Source of the DNA: Cytophagales bacterium
GTDB taxonomy: Bacteria > Bacteroidota > Bacteroidia > Cytophagales > JAAEPT01
Direction of reading: 5' to 3'
Assembly (NCBI GenBank): GCA_024232295.1
Contig: JAAEPT010000123.1
Span: forward strand, 24,487 to 88,486
Length of the DNA stretch: 64,000 bases
This document shows positions 20,713 to 30,564 of the stretch, piece after piece. Each line of letters begins with the position of its first letter. Position 1 is the first letter of the stretch. The position numbers and the translations under genes are program-made. A model generated the notes under the pieces. It searched no databases. It was not told the DNA's origin and worked only from the letters and a program-made list of their open reading frames with translations.

Positions 20713-21513
20713 TTATAGGAGTTTATTAATGAATTTAATTAATTTTTGTTCAAAAGAACTATAATATAAATTCATAAAAGTTTTATGATTGTCAATCATC
20801 ATTCGATTTTTTGGTGCACCACTTTTTCCCATGAGATGAATAACCTGTGCTTTTGGTTCAAAACCAATTTGATATCCTAGTTTTGAGAATTCCATACACC
20901 ATTGCATGTCTTCTCCATACATAAAGAAAATATCTGCTAGTTTTTTTTCTGGAAGTTTTTGTAAAAGGTCAGTAGGAAACATAAAGAAGGTTCCCCAAAC
21001 CCAATCAGGAAAGGTAACTTCTTGATGATTGAAAAAGCTTCCCATTAGTAGCTTTCCCCCCTTGTCTTTACCTAATATTTTTTGAACTCTAAAAAGTTCT
21101 GCCAAACTATACTTGATAGAAGGAAAGCGTTGGCAAGTGTGTTGTATTTCTCCATCTTCATATTCTAATGATGATGAAACAACAGCAACATTTCTGTTTT
21201 TTTCTAAAAAATCATTGGCATACTTTATAGCATTGTTCTTTAGAAGTGTATCACTATTTAGTAATAATATTTTATCTCCTGTAGCTCTTTGAATACCTAA
21301 GTTATTTCCTTTTGCAAACCCTAAATTGGTAGGGCTTGGGACTAATATAATGTTAGGAAATTCTTTAAGAAATAATTTAGGGTCACATTCTGTGGAAGCA
21401 TTATCAACTAATATAATTTCAAAAGAAATATTTTGAGTATGTTCATAAATACTCTCAATACAATTTTTAGTTAATTGAAAAGTATTATAGTTAATAATTA
21501 TAATTGATACCAT
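20713..21513 (-). CDS. Glycosyltransferase family 2 (rhamnosyltransferase-like)
   Basis: VSIIIINYNTFQLTKNCIESIYEHT...ILVDNAST...NLGFAKGNNLGI. Confidence 0.9.
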   Translation of the reverse strand: MVSIIIINYNTFQLTKNCIESIYEHTQNISFEIILVDNASTECDPKLFLKEFPNIILVPSPTNLGFAKGNNLGIQRATGDKILLLNSDTLLKNNAIKYANDFLEKNRNVAVVSSSLEYEDGEIQHTCQRFPSIKYSLAELFRVQKILGKDKGGKLLMGSFFNHQEVTFPDWVWGTFFMFPTDLLQKLPEKKLADIFFMYGEDMQWCMEFSKLGYQIGFEPKAQVIHLMGKSGAPKNRMMIDNHKTFMNLYYSSFEQKLIKFINKLL

Positions 21514-21533
21514 AACTAATTATCTAGTAAACA

Positions 21534-22433
21534 CTATTTTAATAAATGCTTAATACGAGCAATGTTTCTATTGTTATGAATTTTAAGTTCTGTTGGAGAT
21601 AGAGGAAAATTAGGAATGTAATTGGAGAAAAACTCTTGAACATCTTTTCCTTGGGCATACCCTAATGCTGGCCAAACTTCTGCTTGAGCAGGGTGAAAGT
21701 TATGTACATATTGGTAATTATATTCATCTAAAGACTTCCATAAATTGAAATAGCTTAAGCGAGTTTGTTGAGCATCTAATTCTTCTGCTGAATGCCCCCA
21801 GTTATTAATTTTGTACCACAAATCATCACTACTTCTTGCCCATGTCTCATGAATAACATAACAATTTGTAAGCACATTGAAATGTCCATTGTGTCTAGCC
21901 CTTTCATACTGAGGTACATTGGACGCAAAAGGGGCGTTTTCTGGGATTTCGTTCTTAAAGTCTACAAATAAAAACCCTTTTTCTGTTTTTTTGATCAAAG
22001 GAACCCAACAAGCACAAACATTTAATGGTTTTTCGTTTCCTGTAGGGTTAGGGTGTATTTTTTGCAATTCTTTAACAAATGAAGCAAAGTCCAAAAAATA
22101 CTCATCAGAATCTATTTGGATGTGCCAACCACCTTTTCCCATTCGCTCAGCAATTTTGGTACGTTGTAAGTTACCATTTTCTCGAGCATTTAAATTAGGT
22201 TGAGAGAAATCATCTTCATAAATATCTATTTTGTTCTCAGTGTCAAGTTTTTTAACTAATGTGTAAAAAGCATCATTATCAAAATCATATTTATTTCCTT
22301 TCCATGACTTTCTGTTTTTATCAATGGATAAGCAAATGATATCAGATTCTTTGTATATCAAAGGAATAGATGTTTTCAACATTTCCCAGTCATAAGAGAC
22401 ACAAAACCCTACTTTGATTATATTTTCTTTCAT
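21534..22433 (-). CDS. Putative glycosyltransferase of uncertain family
   Basis: 299 aa in GT operon; GGWHIQIDSDEYFLDF contains a DSDE (DxD-like) motif. Confidence 0.55.
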   Translation of the reverse strand: MKENIIKVGFCVSYDWEMLKTSIPLIYKESDIICLSIDKNRKSWKGNKYDFDNDAFYTLVKKLDTENKIDIYEDDFSQPNLNARENGNLQRTKIAERMGKGGWHIQIDSDEYFLDFASFVKELQKIHPNPTGNEKPLNVCACWVPLIKKTEKGFLFVDFKNEIPENAPFASNVPQYERARHNGHFNVLTNCYVIHETWARSSDDLWYKINNWGHSAEELDAQQTRLSYFNLWKSLDEYNYQYVHNFHPAQAEVWPALGYAQGKDVQEFFSNYIPNFPLSPTELKIHNNRNIARIKHLLK

Positions 22434-22449
22434 GAGTAATTTTCTTTGT

Positions 22450-23163
22450 TTACATCATCTGTTCATACCCTTGGTTTGGATATTGAGATTTTCCGGTATA
22501 TTTTTCTTTTGGAAAAGGGGCTTGATAATGTGATATATTTGAATTAAAAGGAGAGAAAGCTTTATCTATAGGGGTTAGATTTCCCCAAAAAGCTTCAATT
22601 CCATAAAAGTTGTTAGGTACAGTAGTCATTAGTATTTTTTGACGTAATTCATTTAGGTTAACAGAAACAAATGTACCTCGATACCAATAGTCTGTATACA
22701 GAGAAGTGTGATCTCTTTCTTCATCTGTACCTTGATATTTTCTTAAGTTTACACCATACAAATGGAAGCCTTCTTCAAAAGCTTTTATTGTTAAGTCAAA
22801 GCGATCCATTACAAAGTACTTCATGAATTCTCTCCAATTATTTTCTTTTTCACGGTTAGGTTTAGTAACACCTTTGGAGTGAATATATGTTAAAATATTA
22901 TAAGAGTCTAAAGAGCAATACTTGAGGAATTTATTGAAACCAATTGTTTCACCATATTTTGCATTATTTCTTGAGAAAAAGATTTTTTTTGGAGCAAATT
23001 TCCACAAGAAAAATAGCACAAAAGGTAATTTGTAAATATAACGTAAGTCAAAGGAAACATTAATAATTAAATCATCTTGAGGTCTATTGGTCAATATTTC
23101 TTTAGTAACAGAACGCCAAGTGTTTTTTAGATATAAGTTGTAGAATACAATACTTTTCATCAT
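22450..23163 (-). CDS. Hypothetical protein in GT operon (possible glycosyltransferase)
   Basis: 237-aa ORF with ILTYIHSKGVTKPNREKENNWREFMKYF; position between GTs. Confidence 0.5.
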   Translation of the reverse strand: MMKSIVFYNLYLKNTWRSVTKEILTNRPQDDLIINVSFDLRYIYKLPFVLFFLWKFAPKKIFFSRNNAKYGETIGFNKFLKYCSLDSYNILTYIHSKGVTKPNREKENNWREFMKYFVMDRFDLTIKAFEEGFHLYGVNLRKYQGTDEERDHTSLYTDYWYRGTFVSVNLNELRQKILMTTVPNNFYGIEAFWGNLTPIDKAFSPFNSNISHYQAPFPKEKYTGKSQYPNQGYEQMM

Positions 23164-24116
23164 TTTAAAATATTATATTTTCTCAGAAAAACAATGATAA
23201 ATGTTTTAACTAAGGAAATTGTGATATGCTCATACACTTTTTTACACAGTGAGTATAACTCTTTTTTTCTTGACCAATCAAAGGGTGTGACATTAAAATG
23301 TGTGTGTGCCCAACGATGTAACATTTGATTTGAAAGGTTTTTTCTTTCTTGTAAATTAAGTTGTAGTAATTCTACTAATTGAAATTGAACATCAAAAATT
23401 TCTAAAATATTAAGTCCTCTATTTTTTGTCTTAGTTCTTACATTGTTTGTATGAGTACGAAAGTAGTTATAAGGATTAGGTACATAGCAAATTGAGGATT
23501 TGAATGTAAGTTTAGCCCAAAAAAGCCAATCTCCACATACTTTGTATTTTTCAATAGCAAGATCCTGTGTTGTAACAAGTTTTTTTTTGAAAACACAAGA
23601 ACTTGCATTTGGTATAATATTACGATTTAGGAAATGGTTTTTAACTTCATCGATACCTAAATTACTGTGTTTTTTTTCCCATCTTTGCGAATTTGATACT
23701 TGATTAGGGTAAAATAACTTTATTTTCTCTCCTTCGGAATCCACAATAACAGAATTACAATAGACAATTCCTAAAGTCGGGTCTTCCTCAAAAGTATCCA
23801 TACAGGTTTCTAAAAAATGTTTATCAGAAAAATCATCACTTTCTGCTATCCAAATATATTGTCCTTTTGCTATAGATATCCCTTTATTCCATTGGATAAA
23901 AGTGCTTCCACTATTTTCTGTATTAATAATTATATGAGAAACTTTTGGATGATTTTGGTATTTGTAAAGTATTTCAGCACTATTATCAGGGGAGCAGTCA
24001 TCTAATAAAATGACCTCAAAATGATCATATGTTTGGTTTAAGACTGATTCAATTCTTTCAGGTAAATAATTTGAGTGATTATAGTTGGGGATAATAACAG
24101 ATACTATGGGTGTCAT
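23160..24116 (-). CDS. Glycosyltransferase family 2
   Basis: VSVIIPNYNHSNYLPERIESVLNQTYDHFEVILLDDCSPDNS...AESDD. Confidence 0.92.
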   Translation of the reverse strand: MTPIVSVIIPNYNHSNYLPERIESVLNQTYDHFEVILLDDCSPDNSAEILYKYQNHPKVSHIIINTENSGSTFIQWNKGISIAKGQYIWIAESDDFSDKHFLETCMDTFEEDPTLGIVYCNSVIVDSEGEKIKLFYPNQVSNSQRWEKKHSNLGIDEVKNHFLNRNIIPNASSCVFKKKLVTTQDLAIEKYKVCGDWLFWAKLTFKSSICYVPNPYNYFRTHTNNVRTKTKNRGLNILEIFDVQFQLVELLQLNLQERKNLSNQMLHRWAHTHFNVTPFDWSRKKELYSLCKKVYEHITISLVKTFIIVFLRKYNILK

Positions 24117-24139
24117 TGTTGACGAGTTTATATGGGTTG

Positions 24140-25174
24140 TTATTTTATCTTTAATTTGGTCAATACCTTATTTATCAAAGATAAGAAAAGTGTTTTGTAA
24201 GTGAATTGTAATGAAGCAAACTCAACATTATTTGATAAAGTATTAATTTCTTTTATTTGGTGTAGATACAGTTTAGAAATTAGTTCAGGGTATTCTCTTC
24301 CAAAAGAGAGAATTTTTTCATCTTCTTGGATTTGTTGTAAATCATTGAGTAAACTTCTGGCAATACCAAGTTGTTGTTCTTGTAGAATATTATTGATCTT
24401 TTTGTTAAACTCAGAAGAGTTCAATAGTAATGATAATACCTCTATCCAATTCTTGTAAATTGTTACATTTGCTTTTTTACTCCAAATACCACCATCATGA
24501 ACCCTATAAACAGCCATAGGTTCTTTTATTCTTTTTATTTTTCCATATTTAGCATTCAACATATGTAAGACATAATCACCTGCAGTCAAGTGTTCAAAAA
24601 AATCAGGTAATCTGTCGAAATTTTTTCGAAATAAGATACCTGGTGTATGTATGTAGTTCTTTTTAGCTAAATCTTCAATACTTGTAACTTCAGGTGTATC
24701 TGAGGTTTTACCATTATCAAGCTGTTTTGTAGTTTGATTAAATACTTTTACATCGTGGAAGCAAAGACTAAAATCAGCGTTTTTTTCTAAAAAATTAACC
24801 TGTTTTTGTAGCTTATTGGTATCTATCCAATAATCATCTCCCTCTAACATTGCAATGTATTGGGCTCCAGATTCAAAACAATGTCTAAAAACTTCTATTG
24901 TATTTTTCTGTACTCCCATATTTTGGGCATGTGCAAGTACAGTTAGTTTTTCAGGATATTCTTCTTGTAAACGTAAGCAAATTTCTCTAGTTGTGTCAGT
25001 AGAACAATCTTCTCCAAGATAGATGTGAAAAGGAAAAGTTGTTTCCTGTTTAAGTACTGAAAGAAGTGCTTCCTCAATGTAGTGTTCATGATTATAAGTA
25101 ACCATGAACACTGCTACAAGAGGAGTTTCTTTATTCAGAGATTGCATAACCAAATCCTGATTGTCCAAATCCAT
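24140..25174 (-). CDS. Glycosyltransferase family 2
   Basis: VAVFMVTYNHEHYIEEALLSVLKQET...LGEDCSTDTT...EGDDYW. Probable true start is the internal Met at 25147 (MQSLNKE). Confidence 0.9.
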   Translation of the reverse strand: MDLDNQDLVMQSLNKETPLVAVFMVTYNHEHYIEEALLSVLKQETTFPFHIYLGEDCSTDTTREICLRLQEEYPEKLTVLAHAQNMGVQKNTIEVFRHCFESGAQYIAMLEGDDYWIDTNKLQKQVNFLEKNADFSLCFHDVKVFNQTTKQLDNGKTSDTPEVTSIEDLAKKNYIHTPGILFRKNFDRLPDFFEHLTAGDYVLHMLNAKYGKIKRIKEPMAVYRVHDGGIWSKKANVTIYKNWIEVLSLLLNSSEFNKKINNILQEQQLGIARSLLNDLQQIQEDEKILSFGREYPELISKLYLHQIKEINTLSNNVEFASLQFTYKTLFLSLINKVLTKLKIK

Positions 25175-26063
25175 TTCCGTTATAAATCAAATATCTTTTC
25201 CCATCATGAACATATGTTGTACAATACTCATTCATTTCACTGTCCCAACCTATTTCACTTTTTTCAATCCCAGCTTCCTCATCTTTACGAATCCATGATT
25301 TTCCATCATTAGATTCTGAGTAGCCAATTCTATAAGACTTTGTTTTGTCTACACGATAGGAGTTTGCTCCTCTATTAGAATGTAGCATTTTGTAAATACC
25401 ATCTTCTTTGTAAACACAAGGTCTTCCAATGGCATCAATATCACCAGGAATAAAGTCAATACAAGTAATTTCTTTACGCTCCCAATGAATACCATCATTT
25501 GATTCTGCGTACTTTACATTATAAAAAGGCTCTGGGTGATTGTCTATGTATTCTATTTTTTGACAAGATAAATACCACATTTTCCAAATACCTTCATCTT
25601 TCAAAACACAAGGTTGCCCAACCCATATTGGATCATAATGTCCTCTATCTAATAAGGGACCTTCAAATTGTTTTTGGAATGTGAGCCCTTGGTCTTCACT
25701 GATTGCTAAGCCAATAGACAGAATGTAAGAAGCTGTAGCACTTTTATTCCAGGCAGTATAGTATAAGTAGATTTTTCCTTCATGCTCTAAAAACCAAGAG
25801 GGCATTGTACCTGCATCATCAAAATATCCAGGCTTACCTTTTTGTAAACAAGGTTTGTCATGAACATATAATACCTTTGATGGATTAGCTATATCAGTAT
25901 CTATAAATGTAACAGTTGAACAACTATCTTGATCTCTTGTTGCAAAGAAAATACGTAATGTTTTATCATCTAAAGGATATGCAAATGGAACCTGAGCATG
26001 AGACTTACTCCATTCATGTTCACCTGTTGGTTTAAAGATATGTCCTTTTTTTATCCACTTCAT
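25131..26063 (-). CDS. Beta-propeller glycosidase-like protein (GH43/GH32-like fold)
   Basis: Repeated blade-like motifs: GQPCVLKDEGIWKMWYLSCQ...YAESNDGIHWERK...GRPCVYKEDGIYKMLHSNRG...YSESNDGKSWIRK. Confidence 0.75.
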   Translation of the reverse strand: MKWIKKGHIFKPTGEHEWSKSHAQVPFAYPLDDKTLRIFFATRDQDSCSTVTFIDTDIANPSKVLYVHDKPCLQKGKPGYFDDAGTMPSWFLEHEGKIYLYYTAWNKSATASYILSIGLAISEDQGLTFQKQFEGPLLDRGHYDPIWVGQPCVLKDEGIWKMWYLSCQKIEYIDNHPEPFYNVKYAESNDGIHWERKEITCIDFIPGDIDAIGRPCVYKEDGIYKMLHSNRGANSYRVDKTKSYRIGYSESNDGKSWIRKDEEAGIEKSEIGWDSEMNEYCTTYVHDGKRYLIYNGNGFGQSGFGYAISE

Positions 26064-26065
26064 AA

Positions 26066-26725
26066 TTAATATAATTGATGACTAAGTTTTCCTTCAAATT
26101 TTTTGGCTGGATTACCAGTATATACACCCCACTCATCTGTCTTTTGTTTAGTTAGACAAGCTCCCATTGCTAATAATGTCCCTTGTTTGATCTTTGAATA
26201 ATCACGAATTGTTGCATTTACCCCAAAAAAACAATAAGGTTCTATTATACAGTGTCCTGACATGACAACATGAGATGTGAAAAATACATGATCTTTTATT
26301 TCTCCATGATGTCCAATATGATTACCACTCCATAATACTACATTATTTCCTATTTTTGTGAATGGCTGGATTGTATTATCTTCCAAAATAAAGCAATTTT
26401 CTCCAATTTCATTGTCAAAAACTGTGGCTTTAGAACTAATGTAAGAAATGTAAGAATAACCTTTTTCTTTTCCTTCTAAATACACCTTTTCACGAATACG
26501 ATTCATTCCTTTTCCTGTCATGGGAGCAAATAAAGAATATTCACTAGGAGGGTAAATATCCTTTATTTCTTCAAAAGCTACAACTGGTAATCCTCTAAAT
26601 GTATCTTCTTTTAAATATTCTTTATGAACAGTGAATGCGATCACTTCGTGCTCAGAATCATTTTCTAAATAATAATGTGCTAGTTCTGCTGTATCCAGCA
26701 AACCAAAAATAATTACTTTAGCCAT
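26066..26725 (-). CDS. Sugar O-acyltransferase, PglD/NeuD-like
   Basis: N-terminal Rossmann-like KVIIFGLLDTAELAHYYL plus hexapeptide repeats. Confidence 0.8.
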   Translation of the reverse strand: MAKVIIFGLLDTAELAHYYLENDSEHEVIAFTVHKEYLKEDTFRGLPVVAFEEIKDIYPPSEYSLFAPMTGKGMNRIREKVYLEGKEKGYSYISYISSKATVFDNEIGENCFILEDNTIQPFTKIGNNVVLWSGNHIGHHGEIKDHVFFTSHVVMSGHCIIEPYCFFGVNATIRDYSKIKQGTLLAMGACLTKQKTDEWGVYTGNPAKKFEGKLSHQLY

Positions 26726-26728
26726 ATT

Positions 26729-27463
26729 TTATTTTAATTTAAAATTTGTTAAAAGTTTCTGAATTTCTTCTTGTGAATTGAACATCATCATGTCAATGAT
26801 TGACAACCAAGGAACAAATTCATTTTTAAATTGAGGATACTCAATTATACCTGTTTGTATGAAGTTTAGGATGATATTTTCCTCTAAAAAAATAGATTTA
26901 TCATATAATTCCATTCCACCAATAGGATTAATGTAATGATTAGCATTAATTTTTTTACATATTGCTAATATCTTTTCTTGTCCTTTTAATGAATTGTTTT
27001 TCTCAATATTAGAGGATAATATGATTTTCGTATTAATGTTTAAAAAAGTAGCAATTTCTTTGAGAGAGAACTCTATAAACTTTGCCAAGTTCTCTTCTGA
27101 GTGTAGGATTATTTTTTCAATGGTAGGAAAAGCACTCTCATAATAAGGAGCCTTTTTATATGCCATTTGTAATTTCTTTAAAAAATTACTTTTCCATTTT
27201 TCTTCTGGAGAGATGAAAGTCTCATTAATTTTTTTATTTTGACTTACATTTGTTAAAGGAATTGAAAATAGATTTGATTGTCCATTGACCAAAAGGTTAT
27301 TACGATTGATCCATCCTTTTTTTATAAAGTTTACATCATCATAAATAACAAAAGTATCTACTTCATTCATTAGTTGGAAATATCCAATATAAGGAGCAAA
27401 GTAAGGTTGCATAATTGCAGCTTTCATATCTAATATCTTAGGGTTCTTAAAATAATGCGACAA
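26729..27463 (-). CDS. WbqC-like family protein
   Basis: MKAAIMQPYFAPYIGYFQLMNEVDTFVIYDDVNFIKKGWINRNNLL; likely start is this internal Met. Confidence 0.88.
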   Translation of the reverse strand: MSHYFKNPKILDMKAAIMQPYFAPYIGYFQLMNEVDTFVIYDDVNFIKKGWINRNNLLVNGQSNLFSIPLTNVSQNKKINETFISPEEKWKSNFLKKLQMAYKKAPYYESAFPTIEKIILHSEENLAKFIEFSLKEIATFLNINTKIILSSNIEKNNSLKGQEKILAICKKINANHYINPIGGMELYDKSIFLEENIILNFIQTGIIEYPQFKNEFVPWLSIIDMMMFNSQEEIQKLLTNFKLK

Positions 27464-28509
27464 ATCATGTCAATTTCTTCTGGTGTGATTTGCTCATATA
27501 AAGGTAAACACAAAATACGTTTGGAAATATCTTCCGCAATTGGCATTGGAGAAGAGTTTACATAGTCTAGGTTTGATAGAATAGGATAAAAATACCTACG
27601 AGCATATATTAAGTTTTTATTTAATTCATTACTCACATTTATACAATCTTGCTCACTATTAAAAACAATTGGGTAATATGCATGATTATATCCAGCTTTT
27701 TGAGCAATTAATGGTTTTTGAAGCTCTAATTGATTTAAGCACTCATCATAGCGTTTATGATCCTCTTTTCTCTTTTCAAGAATATGATCTGCATATTTCA
27801 AGTTACAAACTCCCATAGCAGCATGAAATTCTGAATTTTTACCATTAATCCCTATACCAGAAAATGTTTCAGAATCTACATGTCCGAAGTTTCTTAAATA
27901 AGTGATACTTTTGAGTATTTTTGGATCTGTTGTGATGATTGCTCCTCCTTCTGTAGTATGATATAACTTAGTTGCATGAAAGCTAATAGTACTTATATCT
28001 CCAAATTTTAAAACTGATTCTCCTTTGTAGGTAGTACCAAAACAATGTGCAGCATCATAAATTACTTTTAATTGATGTTTTTTTGCGATTGCCTCTATCT
28101 CATCGATTGCACAAGGATTACCATAAACATGAGTTGCTAAAATAGCTGATGTTTTTTTTGTGATTGCTTGTTCAATAAGCTTATGGTTAATGTTAAAAGA
28201 AAGTGGGTCAATATCTACAAAAATAGGTGTGCAATTTTCCCATACAATACTTGAAGTTGTAGCAACATAAGAGAAAGGAGTAGTGATGATTTCTCCTTTT
28301 AAATCAAGGGCTTTGATTGCTATTTGAAGGGCAATGGTACCGTTTGATACATATGATAAATGATCTAGGTTTAGATAGTCTTTGAGTTTGATTTCTAGAT
28401 CATTAACTAAAGGTCCATTATTGGTCAACCAGTTTCTTTTCCAAATTCCTTCTACCAGCTTTTCATATTCTTGATAGGGTGGAAGAAAGGGTTTTGTCAC
28501 ATTTATCAT
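27430..28509 (-). CDS. DegT/DnrJ/EryC1/StrS-family sugar aminotransferase
   Basis: SNGTIALQIAIKAL, YDAAHCFGTTYKGESV, SFHATKLYHTTEGGAIIT (PLP Lys context). Confidence 0.9.
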   Translation of the reverse strand: MINVTKPFLPPYQEYEKLVEGIWKRNWLTNNGPLVNDLEIKLKDYLNLDHLSYVSNGTIALQIAIKALDLKGEIITTPFSYVATTSSIVWENCTPIFVDIDPLSFNINHKLIEQAITKKTSAILATHVYGNPCAIDEIEAIAKKHQLKVIYDAAHCFGTTYKGESVLKFGDISTISFHATKLYHTTEGGAIITTDPKILKSITYLRNFGHVDSETFSGIGINGKNSEFHAAMGVCNLKYADHILEKRKEDHKRYDECLNQLELQKPLIAQKAGYNHAYYPIVFNSEQDCINVSNELNKNLIYARRYFYPILSNLDYVNSSPMPIAEDISKRILCLPLYEQITPEEIDMICRIILRTLRY

Positions 28510-28511
28510 AA

Positions 28512-29150
28512 TTATTTATGAGACTTGTTTTCGTGAATGTCTTGTTGATTATTTATGGTAATATTAAAGAAATTAGCAATTTTTTGCCATTTATTTGGGT
28601 TTTCTAATGTTGTATGTACTAATCTAGAAGGGTCATTTCTTTCAAAAAAATCAAGAATTTCTTGATTTCTATTATTATATATTCTTACATAATGACTTCT
28701 ATGTTCTTCATTTAAATCAAGAAGATTATCTATACCATCTGTTTTAAATGTATTTATGTTCTTTTTATATTCATCTAATCTATCATATACAAATGAATGA
28801 ATATATGTATTACCTAATATCTTTCCATTGGAATGAGAAACCATAGAATCAAACCATTTATCTGGATCTCTTGTTACCAAAATAAATTTTGCAGAAGGAA
28901 ATTTATGGAATAGAAATCTATAAAAATCTAAACACCACCATGGATCATCTTCAAATACCGTGTTTTTTTTAAATTCTTTTGATTTTAGAATACTTTCATA
29001 ATCTCCTTCAAACCATTTTTGAGTCCACTTGTTTTTCTCTGAAGTAGGGTATGTTGATACATTATATCCATGATTGACAAAAAATTGACCAACAGAAGTT
29101 GTTCCTGTACGCTGAAATGAGATACAAAATATTTTTGGTTTAGAAAACAT
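28512..29150 (-). CDS. Sulfotransferase-family protein
   Basis: KIFCISFQRTGTTSVGQFFVNHGY (5'-PSB-like loop), AKFILVTRDPDKWFDSMVSH. Confidence 0.85.
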   Translation of the reverse strand: MFSKPKIFCISFQRTGTTSVGQFFVNHGYNVSTYPTSEKNKWTQKWFEGDYESILKSKEFKKNTVFEDDPWWCLDFYRFLFHKFPSAKFILVTRDPDKWFDSMVSHSNGKILGNTYIHSFVYDRLDEYKKNINTFKTDGIDNLLDLNEEHRSHYVRIYNNRNQEILDFFERNDPSRLVHTTLENPNKWQKIANFFNITINNQQDIHENKSHK

Positions 29151-29338
29151 AGATAGGATAGTTGTTTTTTGACAAGATTTTTCTCTCTTTAATAATTTTA
29201 TTCAAAACACTAATATTGTTGTTCACTTTTAACGAGAAGAACTTGCTTCAAAATCATTATAAAAGACATCTTATTTACTTTTTCAAGCGCTTTTGAAAAA
29301 ACGGGAAAAGATAATTTTGTTGTGGGAATTTACTTTAA

Positions 29339-30553
29339 TTATGTAATGTTCCAGGTATGATCTAAGATAGCACTTTCTTTAAATAGAGGAATATTACCAG
29401 AGTTAAAAAAGTCTGATTGTTCTATTGAAAAAGAAAATGCAGACTCTACTTGATCAACAATATCTTGGTTTGAAATAAGAATAAAATTTAAATAGTAATT
29501 TCCATGACTCAAAGGAATTCTATCAAATTGGCATTTCAATTCTCCTTCTTTATTTAGCAAATCAAATTCACCAATTGAATGATATGTGTTAAGAACTGTA
29601 ATAGATTTTTGCATTGAGTTCAAAACCTCAACTCTAAGACCTACTTTTATCAAAGGTTCTTTAGAAGTGTATTTAAAAACAAATTCTCCTTTTATTCCTG
29701 ATAGAAACTCAGAAGTATTTTGATTACTTTGTGTATTTATCGTGATATCATCAATCTTTGCTGTCTGATTTCCTTTTCTATCAGTTCTTTCTGATAAAGG
29801 AATTTTAAGATTATCTTGATTGGAAGATAAATAGTACTTGATCCCACTGTCTGTAGTACCAGAATGTACCATCTGTCCTTGATTTAAGACAATAGAATGT
29901 GTACATAGGTGTTGAATACTTCCTATATTATGACTTACAAATAAAACAGTACGCCCTTCTGTCTGGCTGACAGATTTCATCTTTCCTATAGCTTTCTTTT
30001 GAAAGGTAGCATCACCAACAGCCAAAACTTCATCAATAATTAAAATTTCTGGCTCTAAATGTGCAGCAACAGCAAAAGCAAGACGAACATACATTCCACT
30101 AGAGTAATGCTTAACAGGTGTGTCAAGAAATTTTTCTACACCCGAAAAATCTACAATCTCGTCCATTTTTTGTCGAATTTCAGAACGAGACATTCCTAAA
30201 ATTGTTCCATTAAGGAAAATATTTTCTCTACCACTTAATTCAGGATGGAAACCTGTTCCTACTTCTAGTAATGAGGAAACACGACCATTGATAGTAAAAC
30301 GACCTTTTGTTGGTTGTGTGATACGAGAAAGAACTTTTAGTAAGGTGCTTTTTCCTGCACCATTTCGCCCCATTACTCCAACAATATCACCATGATTAAT
30401 ATCAAATGTAAGATCATTTAATGCCCAGAATGAAGAAGCTTCTTTGTTTTTTGAAAAAAGGCTACTAAAAGACTCATAAATACTACCACTTTTTGAATTA
30501 CCTATTTCGTATAATTTTGAAAGGTTTTCAACTTTAATTGCAATGTCACTCAT
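29339..30553 (-). CDS. ABC polysaccharide exporter ATPase, Wzt-like with C-terminal domain
   Basis: GRNGAGKSTLLKVL Walker A, HYSSGMYVRLAFAVA signature, LIIDEVLAVGD Walker B, ~170-aa C-terminal extension. Confidence 0.93.
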   Translation of the reverse strand: MSDIAIKVENLSKLYEIGNSKSGSIYESFSSLFSKNKEASSFWALNDLTFDINHGDIVGVMGRNGAGKSTLLKVLSRITQPTKGRFTINGRVSSLLEVGTGFHPELSGRENIFLNGTILGMSRSEIRQKMDEIVDFSGVEKFLDTPVKHYSSGMYVRLAFAVAAHLEPEILIIDEVLAVGDATFQKKAIGKMKSVSQTEGRTVLFVSHNIGSIQHLCTHSIVLNQGQMVHSGTTDSGIKYYLSSNQDNLKIPLSERTDRKGNQTAKIDDITINTQSNQNTSEFLSGIKGEFVFKYTSKEPLIKVGLRVEVLNSMQKSITVLNTYHSIGEFDLLNKEGELKCQFDRIPLSHGNYYLNFILISNQDIVDQVESAFSFSIEQSDFFNSGNIPLFKESAILDHTWNIT

Positions 30554-30564
30554 AATATTAAGAT

